Positions 49,127 to 59,629 of a stretch of 64,000 nucleotides of DNA are shown here, piece after piece. The notes under the pieces are model-generated. The model was not told the origin of the DNA. It saw nothing but the letters and a program-made list of their open reading frames with translations, and did not search any database. The stretch's first letter is position 1, and every line of letters starts with the position of its first letter. Made by a program: the position numbers and the translations under genes. The stretch spans positions 130,704-194,703 of the forward strand of contig NZ_KK211211.1 of the NCBI RefSeq assembly GCF_000621085.1, written 5' to 3'. This stretch comes from Mycoplasmopsis gallinarum DSM 19816 (GTDB lineage Bacteria; Bacillota_I; Bacilli_A; Mycoplasmatales; Metamycoplasmataceae).

Positions 49127-49182
49127 ATATTTAAAACTGAAAAAAACAAACAAAATTTAAGAAATTGAAAATCTTCAAATTT

Positions 49183-49237
49183 AAACTTGGTTGCGAAAAA
49201 TTGGTAAATCAATTTTTTGTAACCAAGTTTATTTTTA
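49183..49237 (+). terminator. Terminator of the RclA-like gene
   Basis: AAACTTGGTT (49183-49192) pairs with AACCAAGTTT (49221-49230), extended inside by further pairing, followed by ATTTTTA. Confidence 0.7.
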
Positions 49238-49343
49238 TATTTTCTTATAAATATTTCTTTAATTAATCTCAAATTTTTTTACCCGTGTTCGCAAATTTAA
49301 CGCTCTTTTGAATGTTAAAATTGCAAACTCGGAAATTAATAAA

Positions 49344-49368
49344 AAAACATGAAAATTTTTCATGTTTT
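49344..49368 (-). terminator. Terminator of the thioredoxin gene
   Basis: AAAACATGAAAA (49344-49355) and TTTTCATGTTTT (49357-49368); the hairpin touches the stop codon and is followed on the minus strand by Ts. Same arm sequence as the smpB terminator. Confidence 0.7.
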
Positions 49369-49681
49369 ATTTTAAATATTCTTTAAATTTTTGGCTGAAA
49401 ACAGGGTATGGTTCATATCCTAAACCTTGTTTAACAATTTCTCCGTTTTTAATGATAAATCAGTGTGGAATTGAATTAACTTTATATTCTTTTGCTAATT
49501 CAATATTTTTATCAATGTCAATTCTATAAACATTAACATTATCTTTTTCACTTAATTCATCCAAAGTGTGTTTAAACATTTTACATGGACCACATCAAGT
49601 TGCATGAAATACTAAAACATGGTCATCTTTTTTTGGCACGACAGTTTCTAAATATTCTGTTGCATTAATTTCATGAAGCAT
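49367..49681 (-). CDS. trxA: Thioredoxin
   Basis: 104 aa, the standard thioredoxin length. The active site ATWCGPCKMF has Cys30 and Cys33, and the cis-proline region reads VNSIPHWFI (W is TGA), with IKNGEIVKQGLG following. It reduces protein disulfides in the cytoplasm using thioredoxin reductase. AGGAG lies 6 bases before the ATG. It sits next to, and convergent with, the RclA-like oxidoreductase, so both ends of this intergenic region carry redox genes. It has its own terminators on both sides, so it is expressed alone. Confidence 0.95.
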
Positions 49682-49714
49682 TTTTCTCTCCTTTATTTTT
49701 CTAATTATAAAACT

Positions 49715-49760
49715 AAAAAGTGCAATTTTTAATAAAAATTAATTAAAAATTGCACTTTTT
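49715..49760 (-). terminator. Terminator of gyrB
   Basis: A 19-bp perfect stem (AAAAAGTGCAATTTTTAAT and its complement, 49715-49733 with 49742-49760) with an 8-base loop, just after the gyrB stop. Confidence 0.8.
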
Positions 49761-49762
49761 TA

Positions 49763-51682
49763 TTAAATATCGATATTTTTTACATATTTAGCGTTTGCTT
49801 CAATAAATTCTCTTCTTGGTAAAACATCTTCTCCCATTAAAGTAGTAAAAATTCAATCTGCTTGCGCTGCATCTTCCACTTGAACTTGCAACATTTGTCT
49901 TGAATTTGGATCCATTGTGGTTTCTCACAATTGTTCTGGATCCATTTCCCCTAGTCCTTTATAACGTTGAATATTAATTTTGATATTTGGATTTAGAGAT
50001 TGCATAATCTCTTCTTTTTGCTCGTCATTATATGCATAGTGCACAACTTTATTTTGTTGTATTTTATATAATGGAGGTTGAGCAATAAAAATGAAACCAT
50101 ATTCAATTAAAGGCCTAAAATAACGGTAGAAGAAAGTTAATAATAAAGTTCTAATATGCGCTCCGTCAACATCCGCATCAGTCATAATAATAACTTTATG
50201 ATATCTTAACTTATTAATATTAAAATCTTCGCCAACTCCTGTACCTAAAGCTGTAATCAATGATTGAATTTCAGCATTAGCAAAAATTTTCTTTGCTTGA
50301 TTTTTTTCCACATTAATTACTTTACCTCTCAAAGGCAAAATTGCTTGAGTAACTCTGTCCCGCCCCATTTTTGCTGATCCACCAGCTGAATTACCTTCGA
50401 CAATATATAATTCACTAATTTCAGCATTTTTTGAAGTACAATCTGCCAATTTTCCTGGCATAGATCCTGTATCAAAAACTGTTTTTCTTCTAGCTGCATC
50501 TCTTGCAGCTAAACCTGCTAATCTTGAACGTTTAGCAGCTAAAGCTTTTTGTACAATCAATTTGGCTTCATTAGGATTTTCTTGTAAATATCTTTCTAAA
50601 GCTTCTGAAAAGACTTTATTCACTGCAATTCTTGCATCTTTGTTTCCTAATTTACCTTTGGTTTGTCCTTCAAAAATAGGGTTCGTATGTTTAACTGAGA
50701 TAATTGCAACAATACCTTCTTTGACATCTTCTCTTGTTACTTTATCATCATCAGTTTTAATTAAATTAGCTTCTAAAGCATAATTATTAATTAATCTTAC
50801 CAATGCATCATAAAAGCCACTTTCGTGAGTTCCACCTTCAATTGTAATAATGTTGTTTGCATAAGAAACAACATTACCGGTAATTTTTTCATTATATTGA
50901 ACGGCAACTTCAACTTGAACCGCAGGTTCATCATGATAAGAATATTCACCATCAGCATAAATAATATCGTGATTAATTATTTTTTGACCTTTATTTAATT
51001 CAGCGACGTAATCAACAATTCCACCTTCAAAATAAAATTCATTGAATGAATTGTCTCTTTCATCTTTAACACTAATTCTTAAACCTTTATTTAAGTAGGC
51101 AATTTGTTTAGCATGATCAACAATTACATCTTTGTCAAAATCATTTTTTTCCATTACACTGAAATCAGGATGAAATTTAACTTTTGTACCAGTTTCATTA
51201 GAAGTTAAATTTTCTATCACTTCGAGCTTGCTTACTACATTACCTCCATTTTGGAAATGTGTGTAGTAAAGCTTATTATTTCTTTTAACTCAAACTTCTA
51301 AATCATCACTCAAAGCATTTACAACACTAGCTCCAACTCCGTGTAATCCACCAGAAACTTTATAGCTTTCTGAATCGAATTTTCCTCCAGCATGTAAAAC
51401 TGTGAAAACTGTTTCTACTGTTGATAAACCTGTTTGTGGGTGAATGTCAGTTGGAATACCACGACCATTATCAGAAATTACAATGTAATTGTCTTTTGTT
51501 ATTTCAATTTCAACTTTATTAGCATAACCAGCCATTGCCTCATCAACTGAATTATCAACAATTTCTCAAATTAAGTGATGAAGACCCTTAATACCGGTAG
51601 TTCCAATATACATACCAGGTCTAACTCTAACCGCTTCTAATCCTTCTAAAACTCTAATATTTGAAGCATTATAATTTGACAT
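49763..51682 (-). CDS. gyrB: DNA gyrase subunit B
   Basis: 639 aa, the usual GyrB size in mollicutes. GHKL ATPase motifs are [28 protein letters not shown] and [15 protein letters not shown] near the N-terminus; the Toprim motif [15 protein letters not shown] and [10 protein letters not shown] follow. [20 protein letters not shown] (W is TGA) and the ending [11 protein letters not shown] are those of GyrB and not ParE, as is [10 protein letters not shown] before the Toprim domain. With GyrA it makes a heterotetramer that introduces negative supercoils using ATP. AAGGAGG precedes the ATG by 4-5 bases. gyrA is not in the window, so the subunits are not in one operon here. A dyad overlaps its promoter. 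Confidence 0.96.
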
Positions 51683-51707
51683 TTTGCCTCCTTATTTAAT
51701 AAACTTA

Positions 51708-51735
51708 TAATTAGTATATAAATATACTAATTATA
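51708..51735 (-). promoter_or_regulatory. gyrB -10 box overlapping an 11-bp perfect inverted repeat
   Basis: TATAAT on the minus strand (51735-51730) overlaps TAATTAGTATA (51708-51718) paired with TATACTAATTA (51723-51733). The repeat covers the expected transcription start, a place for a repressor or a leader hairpin. Confidence 0.6.
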
Positions 51736-51782
51736 CAGCAAAATTTGTTTTTTAGTCCTTGTGACACTTCTCGAGATAATAA

Positions 51783-51804
51783 AAATCACGCTTGCACGTG
51801 ATTT
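51783..51804 (-). terminator. Terminator of the YitT-like gene
   Basis: AAATCACG and CGTGATTT arms around a 6-base loop, followed on the minus strand by TTATT; it starts 3 bases after the stop codon. Confidence 0.75.
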
Positions 51805-51807
51805 AAA

Positions 51808-53211
51808 TTAGAATTTGTTTTCAGGTAAATATAGATTACCATCAATTGAATCAACACTACTAATTGTAATTAGAGCATTTTTGTCCACTTCTCTAACTTT
51901 TTTAATTAAACGTGGCACTTGTTTATACAAAGTAATTGATGATAAAACTTTGGTTTTTGCTCCTGAATAACCACCGATTCCTTCGGTAATGGTAAAACTA
52001 TTAATGGTTTTTTTATCTTTAATAATTGCTTTTTTAATTTCTGACATATGTGGAGAGTGAATTTTACATTGCACAATTTTATATTTAGGAAATAGTTGAT
52101 TAAGCACAATAATAAAGACAAAATTACAAATAAAAGTTGAAATTAAGTTAGGTGAAAAATAAAGCGCGGTATTTCATCTAATTTTAATTAATTGACTTAA
52201 AACTGCCACATCTTCTGCTGGTAATTCATAAGGCATATTATTTAATTTCAAATTAGATGGATTATTTAATAAATTATTAATGTCAGTTAATAATAAACTT
52301 CCGGCTAAATAAGTTCCAATTACCACTGAAAACACAATAATAATTAAATTAATATAACCGTTAATTGTTCCAAAGTTTTTGTGTTTAACTGTTGAATAAT
52401 ACTCGCCAATAATTCCTGTAACTCCCGCTGAACCACCAATAATTGCAATTACAGCAAAAAAGAAAGCAAGCATTCATCCATAAGCACAAGAGAAAATAAT
52501 TTGGGCAATAATGTTACCACCATCATTTCATTGAATTGGAATTAAGTTTCAAATATCTCTTTTGCTATATCAAAGAGTTTCAGCTATTGCATTTCTTGTA
52601 TTTTCACTAATGTTAGCATGATCAAAATTACCAATAATATAAATTTGGTTAGCAGCTGGAATTTGTCCAATTAAGAATGAAACCAAACTACTAATAACTA
52701 AAAATTCTAAAGTTAATAAAGTAAATTGTTTTCCAACTTTTTTTCAACCTAAAATAAAAATTGGAATTGACAAAATCAAATAAGCAATTCAGAATAAAGC
52801 ATGGTCAATCGCATTATAAATTGCAGGCGTAATTGCCTCATTGTGTCTTAATAAAGTGTTTGTTAATTTTGAAATGGCTTGTCCTAATGCAGCTAAACCA
52901 AAATTATAAATCCCAGGATTTTTAACAAAAAAGACACCTATTACACCAAAGATTACAGCTAAACCTCCTGTAATAGTTACAATTTTTCATAATTCCATTG
53001 GTGCATAAAATCTTGAAAATTTTAAAACAAAATTAGATAATTTTGTGTACTTGTAATGAGTATTTTTTTTAGTAACTATTTCTTGAAAAGGTTGATCGTT
53101 TTCTTTGGTAAAAATATCAATTGAAGCATCATAATATTCTTCTTTTTTGGAAGTTTTTGGTTTTTCTTCTTTTTGATTTGAAACTTTTGTTTCTAAATCT
53201 TCGTTTTTCAT
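51808..53211 (-). CDS. YitT-family membrane protein
   Basis: 467 aa. A charged cytoplasmic N-terminus of about 65 residues (Lys/Glu-rich) comes before several membrane helices (from about residue 78), including ILGWKK, a glycine-rich GGSAGVTGIIGEYYS segment and LINLIIIVFSVVIGTYLAG. The C-terminal soluble domain (from about residue 380, SEIKKAIIKDKKTINSF ... GGYSGAKTKVL) fits the DUF2179 domain of YitT proteins. These are membrane proteins of uncertain role. The protein is longer than typical YitT (about 290 aa) because of the N-terminal tail and an enlarged extracytoplasmic loop. GGAGG lies 4-5 bases before the ATG, and the gene stands alone with its own terminator. Confidence 0.8.
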
Positions 53212-53357
53212 TGAACCTCCTTCTTTTAATAAATCAAAATAAAAAACATTTCAAAGTAGTGAAATGGTTTTTATTAAATGATTATTATTAAAAAATGAAA
53301 ATAAAAATTAATTATTTATATAATATATTATTACTTAATTTTTTGTAATATTTTTAT

Positions 53358-54251
53358 ATGCAACTTAACTATTTAGATGTGAAAAATTACCATATTCCTG
53401 TTTATATTTTGGATAAAAAATCTGATACAACTTTATTATGTTTACATGGTTTAAATTCAAGTAGTGATTTTATAAAACCTTTAATTGAATTTAATAATAA
53501 TTTTAATATTGTTGCTCTCAATTTTCCTGGTTCAAAATATTTTGCTCAAACAAAAGTTGATGAATTAACTTTAGAGTGATGAACTGAAGTCGCTAAAGAA
53601 GTTTTAAAGAGAATTAAAACTAAAAAAATTGTTTTATTAGCTCATTCAATGGCTGGTGGAGTGGCTGTCGAAATTGGCAATGATCCAAGAATTGAAAAAA
53701 TAATAATGCTTGCAACTATTAATCCAAACATGGTTAACACTTCTGCCTATTCAGTTTTAGAAAAAATTATTTCGCCAATTAATACCGTTAATAAAATATT
53801 AGGCAAAACAATTAGTACTATTTCTTCTAAGTTTAAAAAAACAGCACCATTATTAGAAACTTTTGGTAATCAAAGTCTTTGAGTTAATCTATTAAAATCT
53901 TATGTTTTAAATTCAGAATTTATGAAAGAATTAGATGATAAATATCATCAATTAAGTTCAAAAATGATTTTTATTGTTGGCTCAAAAGATAATATTATTG
54001 GCACTAAAGAATTTATAGATTATGCTAATAATTTAAACGTAAATCATTTAATTATAGGAACTTCTCATTCGCCAATTAAAGAGCAGCCAGAACTAATAAT
54101 GAATTTTATTTCTCATCTTTATAACGGAAAAAAACGTCTTTTTTGACAAAAATTTTTTATTTTAAAAAAACATGAAGAAAAACGGAATATAAATATAAGT
54201 GAGAATAAAACCGATATCAAATTTTCATATGAAGAAAGGGACATTGAGTAA
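53358..54251 (+). CDS. Alpha/beta hydrolase
   Basis: 297 aa. The alpha/beta hydrolase plan is visible: LLCLHGLNSSSDF (oxyanion HG motif near residue 30), the nucleophile elbow LLAHSMAGG with Ser97, the acid in the FIVGSKDNIIG segment, and the catalytic His in IGTSHSPIKEQP. The substrate is unknown; mollicute members are often esterases or acyl-lipases. The C-terminal 40 residues are charged and lie outside the fold. It is the first gene of an operon; its stop overlaps the next start (TAATG). There is no ribosome site before the ATG and an AT-rich -10-like box sits close by, so a leaderless mRNA is possible. Confidence 0.85.
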
Positions 54252-55177
54252 TGAATTATCAAGAATTTGAAATTAATTTAAAGAATAAATTAATATCTGG
54301 AACTGGACCTAAAATGTTAATGAAAATTTTAGATGCCCCTTTCAGATATGACAGTTTATTAACTCCATTTAATTTAAATTTAAAAATGGAACAAGGATTT
54401 TTAAGATCTCAAGAAAATAAATATTATTCATTTATTAAGGAATTGTGTAATTATTTCTTTTTAAATAATCAATTTGATTCATTAGAAAATAAATACACTT
54501 TTATTAAAAAAGAGGAAAATTCCGAAACTAAAGAATTAGTTTTTACTGAAATAAAAATTAATTTTGATTATGTTTATGCAAAAAATAATGAAATTATTGT
54601 GATAAGACAAAAGAAAAGAGATATTTTTTCTAAAAAAGAAATTTTAAAAATAGTTGATAAATTTTTTAATGATTTGGAAAATTTTGCACAAAATAATAGT
54701 GAAGTTAAAATTAAGGGATATTTGTGATTTGTAGACAATGAATATCAAAGAAATTTTGATATATTACAGGAAAAATTTAAATTTGGTCTAAAAAATAATT
54801 ATGAAGCTAATTTTGCATATTCAACTAATTTATTTGCTTATTTAAATAATGAAGATTATTGATTAGAAGTAGAAAGAAACTTAGAAAAATTTAAAAAGAA
54901 TAATTATGATGATTTTCTTAAGCTTCCTAATTTAGACAGTGATAAAGAAACCTTAGAATTTATGACTAAAATGTCTAATAAATTATGAGAAAAACTAACT
55001 TCACCAGAAGAAATTTATATGAAAATTAGATCTTTGATTTTCAATTTAGAAAATCCTCAATCTAACTTTTTTAAAGCTATTAAATTAAGAGAAATTGCAA
55101 ATCAAGCATCTGATGAAGATGAATTAAAAAATAAATTAATTGAATATGGCCAAAGTGAGAATAATTATGAAAAATAA
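54251..55177 (+). CDS. Restriction-endonuclease-like protein (HpyAIV/TdeIII type)
   Basis: 308 aa. The N-terminus KNKLISGTGPKMLMKIL followed by APFRYDSLLTPF and RSQENKYYSFIKEL resembles HpyAIV/TdeIII type II restriction enzymes, as I remember them. In that family a catalytic strand reads E-Q-K-x-R-D; here residues 106-124 read D-Y-V-Y ... V-I-R-Q-K-K-R-D, with Arg at the usual Glu place. So this may be a diverged or inactive nuclease. It overlaps both the hydrolase stop and the nadE start, which places it in a housekeeping operon, with no methylase partner beside it. An alternative is a conserved mollicute protein of another function. Confidence in the frame is high and in the family moderate. 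Confidence 0.6.
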
Positions 55178-55976
55178 ACATATTATTACAAATTTAATTA
55201 ATTCAACTAAAATCGAATATGATCAAAATTTATTAAAAAAATATACTAATTATTTAATTAATTTTATTCAACAAAAAGTTAAAAGAGCTAAAGCAAAAGG
55301 GGTAATTTTTGGCCTTTCAGGTGGAATAGATTCAGCCCTTATTGCTGCACTTGCAAAAAAAGCATTTCCTAATAACTCTTTAGGAATTATTATGCCTATT
55401 GATGAAATGAAAAAAGATTTAATTCATATCGAAGAATTGAAAAATAATTTGAATTTGAATATTCAAACTTTTGATCTATCAAGCCAGTTTGATTCTTTTA
55501 TGAATTTAATGCCAGAGCTTAACAAAATGGCTAAAAGCAATATAAAACCTCGTTTGCGTATGACAACTTTATATGCTCTAGGACAAAATCTAAATTATTT
55601 AGTTTTAGGTACTGATAATTTAGATGAATATTTTATTGGTTATTTCACTAAATATGGAGATGGAGGGGTAGATTTATTGCCAATTTCACATTTATTAAAA
55701 AATGAAGTAAAATTAATGGCAAAATATTTAAATGTGCCTGATTCTATAATTGATAAAGCTCCTTCCGCCGGATTATGAGAAGGTCAAACAGATGAAAATG
55801 AATTAGGATTTAAATATCAAGATTTGGATAATTATTTACTAGATCCAAAAAGTATAAAAGATAAACATATATTAGATAGAATAAAACATTTAAACAAAAT
55901 ATCACAACATAAAAGACGGGGAGCATATCGTCCTTTGTCTATTCAACAATTTATTTATAAAAAAGGAGAAAAATAA
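55167..55976 (+). CDS. nadE: NH3-dependent NAD+ synthetase
   Basis: 269 aa. The ATP pyrophosphatase loop VIFGLSGGIDSALIA (SGGIDS at residues 51-56), the GTDNLDEYFIGYFTKYGDGG motif, PSAGLWEGQTDENELG (W is TGA) and HKRRGAYRPL near the end are diagnostic. It makes NAD from deamido-NAD, ATP and ammonia; there is no glutaminase domain, so it uses free ammonia. The ATG at 55167 lies inside the 3' end of the preceding gene (11-bp overlap), with GTGAG upstream. It is the third gene of the hydrolase-nadE-yebC-zip operon. Confidence 0.95.
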
Positions 55977-55977
55977 T

Positions 55978-56724
55978 ATGGCTGGTCATTCAAAATGAGC
56001 TAATATTAAACACCGTAAGGGGGCACAAGATGCTGCCAGAGGAAAAATTTTTCAAAAATTATTTAAAGAAATTTATGTTGCTGCAACTGGTCCAGCAGGC
56101 GCAGATCCTGATACAAATCCAAACTTAAAATTAGCTATTTCAAAGGCAAAAAGTAAAAATATGCCAAAAGCAAATATTGAAAGAGCATTAGCAAAAGCTA
56201 AAGGAGAAGCTAAAGATGGAGCTGCTTTTGTTGAAACAATGTTTAATGCAACAATCACTGGAGGAGCAACCTTTTTAATTAAAACCTTAAGTGATAATAT
56301 GAATAGAACCAAATCAAATATGGCGGCTTACTTTAACAAACAAAATGCTGTTTTAGGTAAAACTGGCCAAATTCCTTTCCAATTTGATCACAAAGGAATT
56401 TTGGAAATTGCAAAAAACTTGATAGGTGAAGATGAATTAACAATGGTTGCTCTTGAAAATGGCGCTGAAGATTTAGAAGTTAATGAAGATTCATATATTA
56501 TTACTACTTTACCAGAAGATTTTGCACAATGTAAAAATGCGATTGAATCACAACTTAATATTAATGACTTTATTCAATGTGAAGTAACTTATATTCCAAA
56601 TTCAATGGTTACTTTTGATGAAGAAAAAAGCGCTAAAATTAGTGAATTTATCAATAAATTGGAAGATGACGATGATGTTCAAGAAGTTTTCCACAATATT
56701 GAATTAATAGACAATGAAAACTAA
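55978..56724 (+). CDS. yebC: YebC/PmpR family protein (translation factor or regulator)
   Basis: 248 aa, the usual length. The N-terminus [20 protein letters not shown] (W is TGA) is the family signature, with NMPKANIERALAKAKGE following. Members are TACO1-like; in bacteria they have been described as transcription regulators and more recently as factors that relieve ribosome stalling at proline tracts. GGAG lies 9 bases before the ATG, inside the end of nadE, and the next gene starts 11 bp before its stop. Confidence 0.95.
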
Positions 56725-57766
56725 TGATTTAGATCTTTGATTAATCCAAAATTTTGGATTTGGTAATGAAAACTTAGCAAAGTTTACCTTCACTTTATTA
56801 GTTTCTTTAATTATTTTAACTATACCTATTTTAATTAGTTTAATTTTTCCTTTGATTACTAAAGGTAGATTAAGTAAAAAAACGACAGTTTTAATTTACG
56901 CTTTTGTAACTGGTTTTTTTATTTGTATGGCCTTATTTGGTTTTGCCAGAGAATCATTAGAAACTGTTACAACAAGAGGATTTAGTGATAAAAATTTAAT
57001 CAATGCGCCAAAATGACAGCTATATTTAGTAAATATTACGATAGTTGGCGGTGGAATAGCTTTAGGTTTATCAATTGCTTATGGTTTAAGAAAACTTGGT
57101 ACTATTATTTCAAAAAATAAAAATTTGATCAATGACCCTGAAGCTTCAGCTTTTATTCACTCTCACGAATTAAGTCATGACAATGATCATATTCATTATG
57201 CGCACGGAATAGCTCCAGATCATTCAGTTAAAAGACCTTATAAAGTTGATAATGCTTCACGAGCTGAAAATAAAGTTTTAGCTTTATTACTTCTTTTAAC
57301 TCATAGAATCCCAGCAGGAATATTGATTGGCTATAGTCTTAATGCTTTTTTTGTTAGTTCTAATACTTTGCAATTCGGAGGATTAAGTTTAGCTTTTATG
57401 ATAAGTTTCATACTTCATTTAATTCCTGAACAAATTATTTTTTATTATAGACAAAGAGAAATGGGAATTTCAAGATTGAAGGCAAGTTTATGAACTATTG
57501 GCAGTTTGCTATTGTTTTTCCCACTAATGCTTATTGGAATTTATTTAGGTAAATATTTAAATGAATATTGATATTTAAATGCTCTAATTAGTGCTATTGT
57601 TGCTGGAATATTCTTATTTACAGCAGTTGTTGAATTTTTACCTGAATTTTATCATTCACATCATGACAAGAAAATTTTTAGACTTGTAATGTTGATTTTT
57701 ATGCTTGGAATTGTCGTATGTGCAATGATTTTAAGCTTTCACGAACATGGAACTTTTAATTTTTAA
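56714..57766 (+). CDS. ZIP-family metal transporter
   Basis: 350 aa with about eight hydrophobic helices. The ZIP features are a His-rich loop (HSHELSHDNDHIHYAHG, about residues 150-166), a helix with LLTHRIPAGILIGYS (the HxxPxG-like metal site of helix 4), HLIPEQIIF (the second metal site in helix 5) and VEFLPEFYHSHHD near the C-terminus. ZIP proteins bring Zn2+ or other divalent metals into the cytoplasm. The gene starts within the end of yebC, so translation is coupled. An intrinsic terminator begins inside the stop codon. Metal specificity cannot be told from sequence. Confidence 0.88.
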
Positions 57767-57790
57767 AGTATGATTAGTCATACTTTTTTT
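57765..57790 (+). terminator. Terminator of the hydrolase-nadE-yebC-zip operon
   Basis: AAAGTATGA and TCATACTTT arms with a 4-base loop, then TTTT; related to the terminator at 47635. Confidence 0.8.
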
Positions 57791-57851
57791 ATTTAAATTT
57801 TTCAAAATCTATAAACACAATATAAGGAAAATAGTCGCGAAAAGAAAAAAA

Positions 57852-57900
57852 TAAACTAGTTCATCAAAAATGGACAAATAAATTTTTGTCCCCTAGTTTA
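57852..57900 (-). terminator. Terminator downstream of rnhB
   Basis: TAAACTAG (57852-57859) pairs with CTAGTTTA (57893-57900), with an inner GGACAAA/TTTGTCC stem, and a long T-rich run on the minus strand. Confidence 0.65.
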
Positions 57901-57959
57901 GTTGGTTTTATTCTGTTTATTATTTTTCTTTATTCTGTAGAAAATTTATTTTTTAATTC

Positions 57960-58112
57960 CTAAATACAATTTTCTATTTCCAAAATAGCGAGTATTTCTT
58001 TAATGAATGTTTCTTCAATTTTTCCTGTCTTGTGTGTTTTATTTCCTTGCAATCCTTCACCTAAATTTAATAACCATTTTTCATTATCTATTTTCTTTAT
58101 TTTTGTTAAAGA
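57960..58112 (-). pseudogene. Fragment of a lost gene overlapping the end of rnhB
   Basis: Fifty codons without a start codon, in a different frame from rnhB, reading like real protein ([18 protein letters not shown], then KIEETFIKEILAILEIENC) to a TAG. It looks like the C-terminal remnant of a soluble protein cut off at its 5' side. I do not recognise the parent family. Confidence 0.4.
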
Positions 58113-58716
58113 TTATTAAATTTTCAATTACATTTTTATAAGAAAGTCTATGAATAGGACAAATTCCAAATTCTTGAATCTTTAAATTATGCTCTTTTGT
58201 GGCATAGCCTTTATGTTTGACAAAATTTCAACTTGGAAATTTTTTATCATATTCTTCTATCATTAAATTATCTCTTGTAACTTTAGCCAAAATTGAAGCT
58301 GCCGCAACACTTAGGCTTAATGAATCTCCTTTTACTAAATTCAATTGTTCAGTTTCATTAATATTTTTTAATTTTTCAAAATCTGTAATTACTAAGTTTC
58401 AATTTTCTTTTAATTTTGTTGTTATTTCTTGCATTCCTCAAATAGAAGCTTGTTTGGGGTTCATTTTATCTACTGTTTTGGCATCAATTACTAAAATTTC
58501 ATATTTTAAAGCTTCTTTTTTTATTATTTCAAAAACTTCATTTCTTCTTTTTTCAGTTAACTTTTTACTATCATCTATCATTTCATTTTGATAATTTATG
58601 GGAAAAATTACACCTGCTACAACCAATGGTCCGGCGCAACATCCTCTGCCAGCTTCATCTAAACCTAAAATGTATTTTGATTCTTTTCAATATTTTTCAT
58701 CTATATTAAATTTCAT
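58084..58716 (-). CDS. rnhB: Ribonuclease HII
   Basis: 210 aa. The RNase HII signature [20 protein letters not shown] (Asp20, Glu21 of the DEDD centre), [11 protein letters not shown]-type motif [15 protein letters not shown], and [21 protein letters not shown] are clear. It nicks RNA-DNA hybrids at misincorporated ribonucleotides and uses Mn2+ or Mg2+. The ATG at 58716 has no ribosome site and sits 5 bp from a terminator hairpin of the upstream gene, so it may be leaderless. The last codons overlap a gene fragment in another frame, which suggests that its 3' flank has been rearranged. Confidence 0.92.
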
Positions 58717-58721
58717 AATTT

Positions 58722-58750
58722 AAAAAAGCATCAAATTATTCTGATGCTTT
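58722..58750 (-). terminator. Terminator of the membrane-protein gene upstream of rnhB
   Basis: AAAGCATCA (58725-58733) pairs with TGATGCTTT (58742-58750); the stop codon is in the loop, with Ts on the minus strand ending 5 bases before the rnhB start. Confidence 0.8.
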
Positions 58751-59629
58751 ATCTCCTGTTGAATCTTCATTTTTCATTACAATATCTAAAATTGCGTTTA
58801 TTAATTCTTCTTTTTCTAATTTTTCAGGTTGAAAAATATAAAGTTTATTTGCAATTTCATAAAGTTTTTCATTTGGCACATTAACCAATCTATCATATTG
58901 AGTTTTTCTTTTTTGTTCCGCTTCATTTAATTCAACTGTTTCTCTAATTGAACCTTGTTCATTTTTGTTATTTGAAACATTAATGCCAAGAGATGAAAAC
59001 AAATTATTTAATTCACTATTATTTTTCAATGAATTCATCATTTCTTGAGTTTTTTCAAATTGAAAACTAATCATAAAAATTACAGTTAAGAAATTTAAAG
59101 CTCTAATTATTATTAAATATAAAAGAATGTTAACTATTAATAAAATTATTTCAAAAGACAACAATAATTTGTAAAGCAACAAATCAAAAAACGTTCTATT
59201 CATTAATAAAACAATTAAATTTCAAATTTCTAGGCAAATTATAAAAAAGATCAAATTAAAAGAAATTCTTGGTAAAAATTGAAATGATTTTTTTTGATAA
59301 CTTTTGACAATCGATAAGATTACTCTTGCCATAATAATTAACATTAAAATGAATTGAATAAGTGGCTTTCTCATTAATAAATCTCAATAAACAACGACAG
59401 GAGAAATTTGTGAATTTTGTATATAAAAACTAATTTCACTTTGAACTGATTGCATTGTAACTAGACCATAAATAGTGTAAAATCCATATAAAGTTAGTAC
59501 AATAAAAGCAATTGCTAAAAATAGAATTATTGGTAATCTAAAATGCTTTTTTTCTAAACTTCATAACTTTTGAACACTTTCTGGTTGTTTGACTTCAGAA
59601 AGTTGTTTTCATTTATTAATAAAAATCAT
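58736..59629 (-). CDS. Four-helix membrane protein with cytoplasmic tail
   Basis: 297 aa. Four hydrophobic helices (about residues 32-55, 83-102, 120-140 and 150-178) are followed by a soluble, helical C-terminal third rich in Glu/Lys/Asn (NSLKNNSELNNLFSSLG ... KLEKEELINAILDI). The start overlaps the pseudouridine-synthase stop (TAATG). Membrane proteins with this beginning (NKWKQLSEVKQPESVQKLW) occur in several mollicutes; a link to the MSC_0882-type family is possible but from memory. Its function is unknown. The stop codon lies in the loop of its own terminator. Confidence 0.8.

Noticed and set aside
49087-49272. Minus-strand frame over the end of the RclA-like gene
   Set aside because: It overlaps a clear gene and a terminator hairpin and has no ribosome site.
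49763-51682. ParE (topoisomerase IV) as the identity of the topoisomerase gene
   Set aside because: [10 protein letters not shown] before the Toprim motif and the ending YVKNIDI are GyrB features.
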